Part shown: positions 1 to 11,323 of the stretch, one piece after another
How the letters are laid out: each line of letters opens with the position of its first letter
How positions within the stretch are numbered: the first letter of the stretch is position 1
From: Gigaspora margarita
Lineage: Eukaryota > Glomeromycota > Glomeromycetes > Diversisporales > Gigasporaceae
DNA length: 64,000 bases
NCBI GenBank assembly: GCA_009809945.1
Contig: WTPW01000018.1
Location: forward strand, 251,526-315,525
Direction: 5' to 3'
Program-made: the position numbers and the translations under genes
The notes under the pieces: model-generated
Databases searched by the model: none
Told to the model about the DNA's origin: nothing
The model's input: the letters and a program-made list of their open reading frames with translations, nothing else

Positions 1-101
1 AAAACATCAGGTCCTTGCACTGCTAACGCAGCCGTGGAGCCTGGCATATCAAAAACATCAGGTCCTTGCACTGCTAATGCAGCCGTGGAGCCTGGCATAA
101 C
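1..101 (-). repeat. Tandem 51-bp repeat, two units, open to the left edge
   Basis: Two near-identical 51-bp units (the motif starting aaaacatcaggtcc recurs at 1 and 52) differ at very few bases. The period is a multiple of three and codes the 17-residue unit described for the overlapping partial gene. The array probably continues beyond the window. Confidence 0.8.
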
Positions 102-278
102 AACAGTTTCACTTGCTTGACTTCGGGTGGGTAAGGGAGGGCGATAGAGCCAGCCTCTACAAGGCGAGCGATAGCGAAAAGAAAGATAACCTTCTTCACA
201 GAGATCATTGACCTTATATACTCCTTCCGTATCACCGGTCCATACTTGGCAATAGCCATAATCCCTTACCCTTATCAT
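1..278 (-). CDS. Partial gene: protein with tandem 17-residue AAxAVQGP repeats
   Basis: I do not recognise this protein. On the minus strand one frame is open from an ATG at 278-276 to the window edge (92 complete codons, no stop); it stays open upstream to a stop at 353-351, so the true start or a splice site could lie in 279-350. The N-terminal part holds a Cys/Tyr/Trp-rich stretch (motifs YGYCQVWTG, CEEGY, YRSPCRGWLYRPP). It is followed by at least two copies of a 17-residue unit containing MPGSTAALAVQGPDV. The DNA period is exactly 51 bp, so the frame is preserved. Decayed relatives of both parts lie at 36445-42853. A competing minus frame (74-259) is a shadow that does not follow the repeat. 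Function unknown; whether it is expressed cannot be told from sequence. Confidence 0.55.
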   Translation of the reverse strand, partial: MIRVRDYGYCQVWTGDTEGVYKVNDLCEEGYLSFRYRSPCRGWLYRPPLPTRSQASETVVMPGSTAALAVQGPDVFDMPGSTAALAVQGPDV

Positions 279-456
279 CGATCTAACAATAATCATAACA
301 AAATGAATTACAAAATCATATGCAAATCCAAAATTACCTGTATATACAAGTTACAAAATATTACAACAATAATCAAAGAATAGCCATAAAAGGATACATA
401 AACAAAACNTGCACATGACCGGTTATAAAGTCATCTGATCTCGCAATANTNATCGC

Positions 457-476
457 CCTGTCACTTCGTTGACAGG
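457..476 (-). other. Short hairpin at the head of a repeated leader
   Basis: Perfect 7-bp inverted repeat CCTGTCA/TGACAGG with a 6-base loop. The same hairpin, less perfect in one case, begins two other copies of the leader at about 36445 and 40916 on the plus strand. In each copy it lies about 300-400 bp before the AVQ peptide repeats or the Sel1-like relic. Role unknown; it could be an element terminus. Confidence 0.55.
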
Positions 477-774
477 CTTTTCAAATCAGATTATCCTCGC
501 GATAATAGCCCTAGCGTGACAATATAGGGCTAAATTTAAGTGATACTAATTATAGAAAAGGGGCGTCAAATTAACATATGAAAAATTTTCAAACAACATT
601 TCGCTATGCTTCGGACAATGAACCCTGACTTGAAATGATGAAGTATAACTGTAAATTTGCCGATCCTTGTGCTCGTGCTTTAATCTCAAGAATGATCTAA
701 CCCGTCATCAGAATCAGAAAAATTGGCTCTGCAACTTTATTATGATGTATTCAAAAGATAATCTGATACACCAT

Positions 775-1892
775 TTAAATTAAACAAATAAGGCGATTAT
801 AAACATCATTAGCTATATATTCATAAACTTTTGTAGTTAAATGTACTTCATCCCAAAACATGTAATTTTCAGGGTTTTCACAAACATTGGATGCATCTTT
901 GTATGAAGTACAATTATTAAAAACGTTTGTAATGTTCAATTTTTCTTTTAAATCGGCAGAATCCCTGAATTTTAGCAAAACTTCGTCAAACGGATATAGC
1001 AATACTTCAACATCAGGATGTTCAACGTAAAATGAATCTACGAAGTTCTTCAAAACCTTATTGTGATTAGTAAATGTTGAATTTTGGGCACTATTTGGAA
1101 GTAGTGGTATAGTTGAGAATAAAATTATTTTGGGTTTTAAATTATTTACTAATTGAGAGGCTGAATTAATGAGAGAAGAAACCACAACAGATGGGTTAAT
1201 TCCATTATTTGCACATCTGTAATCATTACCGAAATACCACATCTTACGATTATCGTAAATTAATGTAAGAAATTATAATAAATAATTTAAATCATGACTT
1301 AATCATTTGAATGATAATTTTTAAAAACTAAAAATAAACTAACCACAAAAAGTGTTTTATCATAGTTTTGATTAGGATGTGAATTAATAAAAAACTCAAT
1401 TTGTTGTTTCATCCCGGGAATTGAATAATTGGAGTTATCCCATTGAATATGCCCAGGCACTAGATCATTACTACCAAGCAAAATAGTCATAATATGGGTG
1501 CAAATAATGCAAAACTGATATAATAAAGCATTTATTAATATACTCACTCAGATGTAGCATAACCAAACGCTTTATCGATTAAATTGGCTTGGTATTTCAT
1601 AGTAAGATATTCGATCCATACTTTGCCATTTGAGAAACGCCCTTTATAGTTTGGTGGACTTTGAGGATAACTTTCATTTGTCAATGCATAAACATTTCCG
1701 TTATCTATTTAATACAAGAAACCGATATTATTAACTGGTATTGTAGATTGAGGATATTAATAGATAATGATACATACCAGAGTAGGAAACTCCAAATACG
1801 ATGATATTATCGAAAGCTGTCCACATTGACGTCTCCAACGAGAGTTGTATAAGACACATAATAATAGTATTAATTGTAATAAACGAACGCAT
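775..1892 (-). CDS. Secreted GDSL/SGNH hydrolase, copy 1 (four exons)
   Basis: Likely secreted serine esterase/lipase-like enzyme of the GDSL (SGNH) family; substrate not predictable. Exons (minus strand): 1892-1778, 1704-1548, 1470-1344, 1242-775. Introns of 73, 77 and 101 bp have GT-AG ends, and the spliced product is 288 residues. The N-terminus is hydrophobic (about residues 1-22, probable signal peptide). Block I reads FGVSYS: the usual Asp after Gly34 is Val35, but the nucleophile Ser36 remains. Block II context is AFGYATSD, block III is GND (138-140) and block V is DEVH (264-267), so catalytic Ser, Asp and His are all present. It is about 90% identical over exon 4 to the copy at 55231-56343, with identical exon lengths. 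The splice model comes from frame continuity and paralog comparison. The GDS-to-GVS change may weaken activity. Confidence 0.87.
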
Positions 1893-1982
1893 CTGGGAAT
1901 CTAAACCCAATTTAAGTGTGAAATTTAGTTGCGAAATCCTTATTACGATATACAATTTAATATCGTAGTATTGTGGATCATA

Positions 1983-1990
1983 ATTTTATA
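1983..1990 (-). promoter_or_regulatory. TATA-like box upstream of hydrolase copy 1
   Basis: TATAAAAT-type motif on the minus strand about 90 bp before the ATG at 1892. The paralog has the matching motif at about the same distance. In this A+T-rich DNA a TATA match alone is weak; shared position is the only support. Confidence 0.3.
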
Positions 1991-2562
1991 ATAAATTGTT
2001 TTGTATAAAATAACAAAACCGCAAACTTTTCATAAATACCTTTCTTTGTTGGGATATTTTAATGGACCAAGATCCTAAGTGTTAGCTTTAAGTGCTGCTT
2101 TTTTTTATCCAAATTTTTTACAACGCTAATATATCAAGTTCGGCGTTCCATGGATACACAAAGTGACAAAATTTGTGATTTTGTGATTTAACGATCTAGA
2201 GTGTTCTCAAGAAAGTACCTCAATGAAAAAATCCGATCGGCCAGTTTGATAATCAGATTTTTTGTAGAGTCCATCGAGGTATGTGATTGAGAACGCCTTA
2301 GTGTTCTAATAATTTGATGATTTAGTGTTTTGGCGCTTTTGCATTGTAAAAAAGAATTAATTTGTCACTCGTTCAAATTACTGTGATCAAAAAATGATGG
2401 TCTGTGATTGTTTTTATATTATTAATAATAAGAAGGTAATTTGTACTGATTATACTGGTTTATCAAAGACCATTAGGATTTGTTATTTTTGGCAGCAAGC
2501 GAATATAATTTTATTGTAAGGAAAACGCCGATTCTCACGCAATTTTAAGGGGGAAGGGGATA

Positions 2563-2696
2563 CCGTAAAAGATCATATACAAAGACCCGGGTCTCTTACA
2601 TTCCACCAAAAAAATTAATTAATAAAAAAAGAAATTAATTAGTAAAAAATGAGGGTGGGTCTGATATATGGGGATCTTGTATACGATCTTTTACGG
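2563..2696. mobile_element. 134-bp MITE with TA target duplication
   Basis: Terminal inverted repeats of about 26 bp start CCGTAAAAGATC at both ends. TA dinucleotides flank at 2561-2562 and 2697-2698. The right duplication arm lacks it: near 53390 the flanks run straight through (the 'tatctcgtc' side joins the 'aaggg' side across one TA). This empty site confirms the borders. TA duplication fits Tc1/mariner-like elements. Confidence 0.85.
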
Positions 2697-2769
2697 TAGT
2701 GGCTTATCTCGTCTATATGTTGGATATAAATTCTGTAATTAATTGCTCATTGATCACATGGGAGAGGGA

Positions 2770-2887
2770 CAGGGTTGGCAATGGAGCAATGGAGGCAATG
2801 GAGTTCAATTGTTGTGCAAATGGAGCTCAAAAAACTAGTAACCATTGACTCCCTTCTGAGCTCCATTGGGCTCCATTGACAACCCTG
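2770..2887. mobile_element. 118-bp hAT-type MITE (left arm copy)
   Basis: Ends CAGGGTTGGCAATGGAGC and, inverted, CAGGGTTGTCAATGGAG. Flanking 8-bp repeats gagaggga and gagagggg match at 7 of 8. The corresponding element occurs in the right arm at 53210-53317, so insertion predates the segmental duplication. Confidence 0.8.
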
Positions 2888-2914
2888 GAGAGGGGGTCTG
2901 ACCTAGTGATGTGA

Positions 2915-2970
2915 CAATGCGCATGACGTGCGCATAGTCGTGCGCAAAATTATGCGCATATTGCGCATGA
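2915..2970. repeat. Cluster of palindromic TGCGCA motifs
   Basis: Five or six TGCGCA hexamers within about 55 bp, kept in the right arm at about 53128-53190. This is striking against the A+T-rich surroundings. It could be the subterminal repeat of an element with a lost end, or a protein-binding cluster; not resolved. Confidence 0.5.
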
Positions 2971-3126
2971 AATTATAAAAGGTCTTTTTATATATATTTT
3001 ATAATGCCAGTAGAGCAATATAATGCTGGTAAAATATAATGCAGTAATGCTGTAGTCCATCTAATAAATATGCATGGATTTATTAAAACAGTTATCATTA
3101 TCGTATTGTTATATTTATAATCTTTA

Positions 3127-3715
3127 AGTGGTAGATCGCAGATCAAGGGTATAAATTTATAAGGTTGTACAGCGGAGATCAATTATAGTTAGTGTCTGAC
3201 ACGCCATTTTGACCTTATAACGAACTATATTACATTTAGCCAAAAGCTATTACTTAGCCTTTAAATTCTATAGAACATAACCTGTAAAATCAGAGAGTTA
3301 AATAAATTTTTTTTTTTATTATATAAAATAACAACTTTACTCAGTAAGCGACGCGCATTCGCGCTAAATTATTTTGAAATCGTTAATAATTCCGATTCCC
3401 AACCATCTCAAAATAGACCCTTTTTTCTTTTTTTATCATTCATTTTAACCAGGTACGTGAGAATGCGATTTTATTTGGCACCATAAGTTAAAACTAGATA
3501 AATTTTTATTCTGTTGTTTGAAAGCAATTTCATTTATATACTATACTGATGATGTTGTTATAAACTAGTTTCGCGACAACTAACAAAGTTATCCCGATCA
3601 AGGTTGAGTTAGTTGAAAATTGGTTAGATATAGATTGTTAGTGCAGGACCAGTATGTTCGTTTATATAGGGTTGTCTGTATACCATTTGCCTGTGAGCAG
3701 TTTATAATAACTATA
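3127..3715. other. No gene seen
   Basis: A+T-rich sequence with homopolymer tracts and scattered stops on both strands. Nothing assignable. Confidence 0.6.
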
Positions 3716-3808
3716 GTTCTGCAAGTGCCAGGAATGGTGCCGTTAAATATAGTGCCTGGCTGCCCAGGCACTATGTTTTAACGGCACCATGCCAAGCACT
3801 TGCAGAAC
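3716..3808. repeat. Near-perfect 93-bp palindrome
   Basis: The arms GTTCTGCAAGTGCC and the inverse GGCACTTGCAGAAC continue inward through GGTGCCGTTAAA and AGTGCCTGG to a 3-bp centre at about 3762. The transcript or single strand would fold into one long hairpin. It may be a foldback MITE; no clear target duplication was found. Confidence 0.75.
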
Positions 3809-4676
3809 CCTGGATCAAACTGTTGAACTGTAATCAGACCTTCCTAAATGTAACTTGTAGGGACCAAACTTTTAACAACGTGCAAGGCTTTATTATAAAT
3901 GCTCTATATCGCAGTCCTATAATGATAATATAATGATGTAGTGTATAATACTGTAATTAATAAATAAAAAATGCTTTGGGATTCTAGAATTGATATCTTT
4001 AATTGCTTATCACTTAAAAGTCAATGTTATCATTGGGTAATTTTTAAATCGAAAATAAAATTTTATAAGCACCCACTTATTTTCGAAATAAGCTAATTCT
4101 GAAACCCCAATTTTATTTATATTCAATATTTATATTTAGTCCTTATTTATTTATCTTATTATTTTATTAGATTATTTATAATAATGAATACAATCTGTTC
4201 GATTTTCAACACCATTTCTATTTTATTAGCAATAACTAACTCCAAACATCTATTAGGTCTATCTTTGTCAGATTTTTTATAGTAAATGAACTACTATTTG
4301 CATATGTAGTTGAATATAAGCAGAATTTTACTGGGAAAGTATAACTGACATGTTGGCTACTTACACAACCAACACGTCATTTATCAGTCGATTGAGATGT
4401 CACACAGATCAGGTGAATAAATTTTTTACTATGAAATTTGAGTGATCGACACTCATATGAAATTATCAATTTTCATAGTAAATTGCAACGGTAGGCCATT
4501 TTTAATTGTCACTTTCAGGGGTTTCATAAAAAAGAAACTGTGTTCTGGATACAAAACAATTTTATCAATACAAAATACTTTATTATCCCTATGTTTAAAG
4601 TAAGAAAAAATAATTAACTTGAAAAGAATCATGTCTTCAAAGATGCCCTTTCATTTCATAACCTATTTTATGGTTG
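3809..4676. other. No gene; left part of a possible inverted-repeat element
   Basis: A segment at about 4308-4393 (containing GCAGAATTTTACTGGGAAAG and GATTGAGATGTCACA) is inverted at about 6480-6535 (TGTGACATCTCAATC, then CTAGCAAAATTCTG). The pair could bound a 2.2 kb element holding the two tandem arrays below. Ends and target duplication were not found. Confidence 0.4.
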
Positions 4677-4990
4677 GGAAGGAGGAAATGTGTTGACTTT
4701 GCTAAACCTTAGCTGGAATAATAACCTTGGATCAGAAGAAATACTTCATGTTGATTTTTCTGGGTCTTAGTGAAATAATAGACTTGAAACAGAAGGAAGA
4801 AAGAATGCCGTGTTGACTTCTTTGGCTCTTGAAATAATAGACTTGGAACAGAAGGAAGGAAGAATGCTGTGTCGACTTCTTTGGCTCTTGAAATAATAAA
4901 CTTGGATCAGAAAGAAGAACAATTCCACATTGACTTTGCGGGATCTTGGAATAATAAACTTAAATCAGAAAAAAGAAAAGCAATAGCCAG
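4677..4990. repeat. Degenerate tandem repeat, about 60-bp unit
   Basis: About five units built on 'gttgacttctttggctcttgaa' type text followed by 'ataataaacttgga' and 'cagaaggaagaa'. Two central units (4800-4910) are nearly identical. Stops in all frames; not coding. Confidence 0.8.
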
Positions 4991-5097
4991 TTGGTGCATT
5001 TTGTAAGAACTTCACTGATTCAGTAAGATTCTTAGCATACTTCTAGCATTTAAATTTAAATGGAGTTAACTATAACAATTCATTTATAAATTTTAGG

Positions 5098-5325
5098 ACA
5101 ATTTGAAGTTTTTTTTTATTATTCTTATATTGGGATAGACAATTCGAAGTTTTTTTTTATTCTTGTATTGGGATGGATAATTTGAAGTTTTTTTTTATTA
5201 TCTTGTATTGGGATGGATGTTTGAAGTTTTTTTTATTATTCTTGTATTGGAATAAATGATTTGAAGTTTTTTTTTTATTATTCTTGTTTTAGCAAAGTTT
5301 TTTATTATTCTTGTATCAGGATGGT
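5098..5325. repeat. Tandem repeat, about 46-bp unit
   Basis: Six units of 'aatttgaagttttttttta' followed by 'ttcttgtattgggatgga', varying mainly in T-tract length. Confidence 0.85.
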
Positions 5326-7164
5326 AGTGTCAAGTTAAATTACAAATTGATAGTCTTTTTTTAAAAAAAATTGTAATTGAACATAATTAATTAAACAAAA
5401 TTGTAATATTATAATTTTTAATTTATTAAAATTTATAAATCTTATAAATTTAAATTATTAGTTCAGATCTAATTTAATAAATAATTAATTTTTTATTAAA
5501 AGTTTAATTTATTAATTACATTATTATTACATCTTATGCCCAGTGCCAATTTTGGATTAACAAAAAAATTTTGCACTCTTAAAAAAAAATTTTATACAAA
5601 GAAAAATTTTGTGATCTAGTAAAATTTCACATTATAACAAAAAAAAATTGAGAGCCTCCCACACCAAAATGCAAATACTACAAAGTATTTTGTGGTACTA
5701 ATTCAACATTGTGAGCCAGTGCTATTCTTGGTGTCAATTCAACGAATTTAAGTAAAACTTATATAAGAGAAAAAAACTCGCTCAAGACTAAAGTGTGCCT
5801 GGAAACTCCACAAACAATAGCACCAAAATGATGAAAGAAATGATGAAAGGTTAAATCATCAATGATGCCAAACGATGAAAGCTAAAATCTCTACAAATGA
5901 AAAAAATATTAGTTCAAAAAAGACAACCAAAAAAGCAAAATGAAAAAAAGCAACATATCTTAAATCTAATTCTAAATCTCTGCCCTGAAGCAAAAAAGAA
6001 ATATGAAACAAGATCTAGATAAAAAAAAAACTAAATCTGTCCCTGTCTTGCTATTGACATTTTACTAAAAGAAAAAAAAAGAAAATCTTATTAGCAAAGA
6101 TTGCAATCTATATATTATAAAACAGTTTTTCTTAATTTTCAACACAATATTTCTAATGTAACAACTCTTTGAAGATGCATTTCACTAAAAGTTCTCACTC
6201 ATGCGCATCTAACAAGCTATTTTTTTCATGTTAAGATCTTGAAAACTCCAAAAGAATCATGTGAAAGAAGGCAAAATAATTGCCCAACTTTAAAGGGATC
6301 ACACATTACTGGTAATGTTAGTTTTTTGTACACTTTATACTATTCAGTTCATTGAAGCCCTGGCAACTTATTTGATTTAAGAAATGTTATTTGTTATAAC
6401 TAAGACTTTTGGAGAAAATTTTAAAACTGTGATTTATTGATATGTGTAATTTATAAAAATCATATGATAAAAAATCAAATGTGACATCTCAATCAACTGT
6501 TATACTTTCCTAGCAAAATTCTGTTTATATCCAACAATTGCTAATTCCATTTTGACAACAGGTACTCATTCATTTCAATTTCAATTCTGTTGGATTTTTT
6601 CTTTCTATCTGCTCTATATAGAATCAGCAAATGAACTATTTAGATATTAAAAACAAATACAGTATTTTTGAAATTATTAATTCAATAAAATATAGTACAA
6701 GAAATCAAGGATTCATATCTCTATGTAGAAATAATACATCAAGAGTAAAATGCACTTATTAATAACTATTCACATATATATTCTAAAACTAAACAAGTTA
6801 CTATTGAGATATAGTAAATTAAACTTAACTTCAAGGGGTTTTTTTGAACTTCTGCATTATGCAATACGTATGTACATGCACTATTTAACTAGACTACTAA
6901 AGATTGCATATATAGGTAAAAAAAACTTCTATAAATAGTTTGTAATGAAGATTTGAGCTATTTGCTTATATACAAGGGTTGCGTTGTGTATTTTTTAGTA
7001 TTTGTCATTGTAATGAGAAAAGTTCTCCATTCTAGCTATTAAAAAAATTTATTATTAAATGCTTGCCGTAATTTACTATAAAATGTTGATCATTTTATTA
7101 CCCTTTATCTGTGAATTACCACTTAATCAATTTTAATTATATTATATTATATATTACATATTAT
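5326..7164. other. A+T-rich intergenic stretch, no gene
   Basis: Poly-A and poly-T runs and simple A/T-rich sequence. The open frame at 6750-6938 has no recognisable feature and low-complexity composition. The only structure seen is the inverted segment near 6480-6535 mentioned above. Confidence 0.55.
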
Positions 7165-7410
7165 ACTAAATGTCAACCATAATCAGGCATTTTGTCTTTT
7201 ATTAGATACTCTTTAAGGTCATATGCCTAATATGTACATGTATCTTATATATTAGATGCTGACCGCAATCAGGCATTTTGTCAGATGCTAATTAAGGTTA
7301 TATGTTTACATGTACATACATATATATAAAGTTATTCAAAATGCCAATTGTAATCAAGTATTTGTTTATTGATTGGATGCTTTTTAAGATCATATGTCTA
7401 GCACATGCTG
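7165..7410. repeat. Degenerate tandem repeat, about 105-bp unit, three copies
   Basis: Each unit has 'aaccataatcaggcattttg' type text followed about 45 bp later by 'ctctttaaggtcatatg'. The third copy is the most diverged. Confidence 0.65.
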
Positions 7411-7479
7411 ATATATATCATGCCTGAAAGTTGCATTGCTAAAGTTGCAACTGAAGTTACAAATTACTTAACATTAACT

Positions 7480-8460
7480 AACACATGTGACTTAGGTAGT
7501 GCACACACAAAATTGCCCCTGTAATTTTTACTACAAATAAACTATTGTAATTGGGTTAGGGTCATGTTAATGTTAGAGTTAGAATAATAGAGTTTCTATT
7601 AGTAAAATTTTATAAGGAGCAGGCTGCAGAAGGTGGTTTCTACTTAAAATTTGGCATTATTTCTGTTTTTTTTTGTAAAAAAATAGATTGCTTCGATTGT
7701 TTATGTTGCCCTAATATTGAAATTTGATTGGTCAAAAATCACAGGAAGGAACAATTTATGTGGGTACACTAGGGGTTTAACATGTGCAGAAAGATCTATT
7801 TCAGGGGTTAAGTACTTTTGTAATTGGTGCTTCTCATTTAAATATTTGTTATTAAAAATTGATACCTTCCATAATTGTATTGCCACAGCCATGTTAATTT
7901 TACCTAAATTGTACTACCACCCCAGTAGCACTGATAAATTTTTACAAGCACATGATTAACGTGGCCACTAACAAAATTTTTTAAAGTTTGTTTATGTTAG
8001 GGTTAGGGTCTATATTAGGGTTAAAAGTTAGAGACCCTATAGTAAAATGGGTAGCAATTATTTCGCCAACAATCACTTCACCGATATAATATTTTACTGA
8101 CAATTATTCACCAACAAGTTCATTTTACTGACAGTTTATTTCACCAAAGCTCGTTTCTATGATAAAGTAATTCTGGTCATTGTCGTTAGGGTCAGGGTAG
8201 GGTCAGGGTAAAATTAGGGATAAAGTTAGTGTGCTTTTTAAAAAAAAACTTGTTGGTGAAATGAGCTTTGGTGAAACAAACTGTCGGTAAAATGAACCTG
8301 TCAGAGAATATTTGTCAGTGAAATGTTATGTCGGTGAAGTGATTATTGGCGAAATAATATGGACCCTAGTAAAATTGCTTAAGGAAACTTTTTACTAGAG
8401 CACTAAAGGTGGTTTCTTATGCAACTTTTAGAGAAACAAGAGATTTTTGACAAAACGAAT
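7480..8460. repeat. Diverged repeat with short telomere-like GGGTTA runs
   Basis: Contains short ttagggtt-type runs (near 7555 and 8000-8020), then 'tatagtaaaattgcttaagg' and 'aaaggtggttt'. The same order of motifs occurs near 27480-27600 and partly near 13620-13720. This marks a dispersed family, not a chromosome end. It is split by the MITE at 8049-8366. Confidence 0.55.
8049..8366. mobile_element. MULE-type MITE, 318 bp, 9-bp target duplication
   Basis: Perfect 9-bp direct repeat TAGTAAAAT at 8040-8048 and 8367-8375. Ends are GGGTAGCAATTATTTCGCC and, inverted, GGGTCCATATTATTTCGCC. Each half is built from repeated 'ttcac-gacaa' modules. A second copy lies at 63132-63451 in opposite orientation. 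A 9-bp duplication is characteristic of Mutator-like elements. Confidence 0.85.
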
Positions 8461-9154
8461 GTTTGATTTGAATTTTTCTGATCATGTTACATTATACCTG
8501 ATCTCATTATTTAATCTGTTATCAGAACTAATAATTTTCTGCAGTGCTAAAACAAAAAATTCTGTGCATATATAAAAAATAAATTTTGTGATGCGATGTG
8601 AACAATTTTTGAAGATTATGTGTGATGATGCAATGAAAAATATCTGATTCTGTGATAAAATGTGCTCAAATTTGAGTGAGCTTTATTGAAAAAAATCTAG
8701 TATCAAGGTTCAAACCTTGTAATATTGATATAGTTGAATGTGAAACCATCATTATTGTATTCACCAAATAACTAGAGTCAAATTATTAATAGATTACAAA
8801 CTATTTCATGAATTTTTTAAGCTCTATTAAAGTAAATTATTGCTAGACTTTTTAGTGATTCTTAGTTTCTATTACAACTCTATTTCATTTAGACATGATT
8901 ATCAATTCTAAAAATGATTAATTATACCATGGTAAATGGTACTGATAATATTTTTATTTAATTTTTTTAGTAATAATTTATAAATTCTGTGCATATCGCT
9001 CAAAATCTTCAAATTCTGTGCAATTCTGCAGCAACAATACTAAATTCTGTGAATTAAGCTCAATTTTGTGAATTCTGCTGTGATATGTGTAATACAAAAT
9101 ATTATCGGCCCTGCTATCAGTACTACTAGGGTAATTTAAGCAGTACTAGGCATT
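8376..9154. other. No gene seen
   Basis: A+T-rich. Repeated 'aattctgtg' motifs at 8530-8600 and 8985-9080 suggest degenerate subterminal repeats of an unidentified element. A short palindrome AAGGTTCAAACCTT lies near 8705. Confidence 0.4.
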
Positions 9155-10397
9155 GTTCCAACTAGTGCTCCGAATCAGGTCGGGTCAACCCAAAAATTTC
9201 GGGTCAGGTTCAGGTCAGGTCGGGTTCAGGTTGAAAAATATGATCCAAAAATTTTGGGTCAGGTTTGGGTTGGGTTTGGGTTGAATGTTAACCCGACCCA
9301 AAAATTATTCAAATAAGAGATGCTCAAAATAAGCATTTTATGTTTTTTTAAGGTTCTAATAGCAAATGCATATGTATTTTGAAATAATATTTTCAATAAA
9401 ACCTCAACAGACAGTCAAGTATGCACCAATCAGATTTCTTTTAGCAATCGAGTCACAGAAGATCCTCGATTTTGATTGGTTAATAGCCACTGATCTGCAA
9501 ATTTTGGCTCGCATTATATAATTGTTTACTAATTTCTGGCCATAATTAACTTAGATTTTTTATTATAAGAATAGAAAATTTTGGAAAATAATCCCATATT
9601 ATGGAAAATTAACCCAGGAACAATTTTCACTGAATAGGCTCTGTGGTTTCATTAGCAAAATTCTGAGTAATTCCAGTTAAATTTTTTTGATCATTGCTCT
9701 TAGCCAATCAGAATCAAGGATCTGCTTGTTGTGATAGCTAAGGTAATTGAGAAGGCTATAGATCAGGTATAACATGAAAATCATATTTTTTAAAAAATTA
9801 TCGGTATGTAATTTGAAATTTTGGCTGAGACCACATTCTGTGCTCTAATATAAAAAATTTCCTTGCAAAAATTCGATGCAAATATCAAAATATTCTAATT
9901 TCTAATCTAACTTTAACATAGACTTTTTACTTTAAATATTATGCATATTGAAATTGGGTTGATTCTTTAAAGAGATCTGATTGGTACATATTTATCGATC
10001 CCAGCTAATGATATTAAAGATTCCTAGTAATGATATTATATACTTTTTTGAATAAAACCAAAAAAGGTTTAATCGATTTTAGGTGGGCAGTTGTCGGGTA
10101 TTATTGATCAAAGTTTGGAAAAACTTAACTGCTGACTTTGTTTTAATAATCATCTGAATTCTTTTTGACTTTGAACGATAATATTTCAACAGCAAAATCA
10201 GTAATTTTTTTTATATTAATTCCATGGATAAAAATAAAAAAATATTCATTAATTCTGAATATGCAATGTAGCCTGCTGAGTTTATAAGCATATTGTGCTT
10301 AGATTTGAATAGGCAACTTTGATTATCATCGTTACATGAATTATTAAATGTTTAAGCGCAAAAAGGGTGATTGAATTCATTTTTTTAAAAAAATTTA

Positions 10398-11323
10398 CAG
10401 CTGATTTGAAAATTAGTGGGACAGTGATTAGAGATGTGCCTTATGCATTATGCATGCTGCATTATGCAATGCATAATGCCGCATAATGTAATGCAAGACT
10501 TGTAAAATTTAAAAATGCACATAAAGATTATTATATAATTTTGGTTCAATTAAAATTATGTAATTGCTTTTATTCTAACAATATTTTTTTAAATTAGAAC
10601 TTATAAATTATACATATTTCTTTTCAATTTGCTACAATAGTTTTTAGTAAACAAATTTCTTGACTAAACTTCTATTACTATATATTGTAGTCTTCTAATT
10701 TTGTTATTTAATATTTAATAGCTAGTATAATTTAATACATACAGTAAGTTACTATATCAGTAATACAACCTAACTTAACCACTTTAGAACTTTCTTATGA
10801 CTTGTTCTTGCTGATTTTAGCAATTTGAAAGTGTGCTAATTATTATATACTACTATTATATGCATTAGTGTTATTCTTGATAAAAAACTAACAAAGTATT
10901 ATATTATATAAAGATGCAGGATTGCATAATGTATCATGCTGCATAATGTTGCATTATGTAATACAAGACAAAAAAATCTGCATTTGCACATCACTAACAG
11001 TGATGAATTTTTATGATGATCATCCAAATTTCGGTAATTATTTTTCATATTTTTCAGTAATAACTGTATAGTTTTTTGATAATATAATTGTCGGCCGATA
11101 TATTATTGCGGTATCGTTTGTTTTGATTTTTAGACTGATCCGGGATGGCTTGTTATAAAACATCCCGGATCAGTCTGAAATCATACCGTGATAATATATC
11201 AGCCGAAAATTATATTATCGAAAAACTATACAGTTATTACCAAAAAATACGAAAAATAATTACCGAAATTTGGATGATCATCACAAAAATTCATCACTGT
11301 CCCACTAATTTTCAAATCAGCTG
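10398..11323. repeat. Long palindrome interrupted by an insertion in one arm
   Basis: The left arm begins CAGCTGATTTGAAAATTAG, and the right arm ends with its inverse at 11323. The arms run about 175 bp to a centre near 11155 (GGGATG and CATCCC around TTGTTATAAAA). The left arm is split by the element at 10429-10996. Removing it restores the match to the right arm through ACAGTGATGAATTTTT. Confidence 0.85.
10429..10996. mobile_element. hAT-type MITE, 568 bp, nested
   Basis: Perfect 8-bp target duplication ACAGTGAT at 10421-10428 and 10997-11004. Ends are TAGAGATGTGC and, inverted, TAGTGATGTGC. Subterminal clusters of GCATAATGCA-type motifs occur at both ends. The uninterrupted opposite palindrome arm gives an internal empty-site control. 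Confidence 0.9.

Larger units (their letters stand above)
531..3126 (-). repeat. Left arm of an inverted segmental duplication
   Basis: The reverse complement matches 52998-56529 along its length. The outer edge is at the 'aaatttaagtgat' motif (531) and the inner edge near 3126. It carries the minus-strand GDSL hydrolase, about 1 kb of upstream DNA and a TGCGCA-rich cluster. The arms differ mainly by discrete insertions listed separately. About 50 kb of unrelated sequence separates the arms. Confidence 0.85.

Noticed and set aside
74..259. Minus-strand 61-codon frame at the left edge
   Set aside because: A neighbouring frame stays open through the 51-bp repeat to the window edge and reads the same 17-residue unit twice; this one stops inside it.
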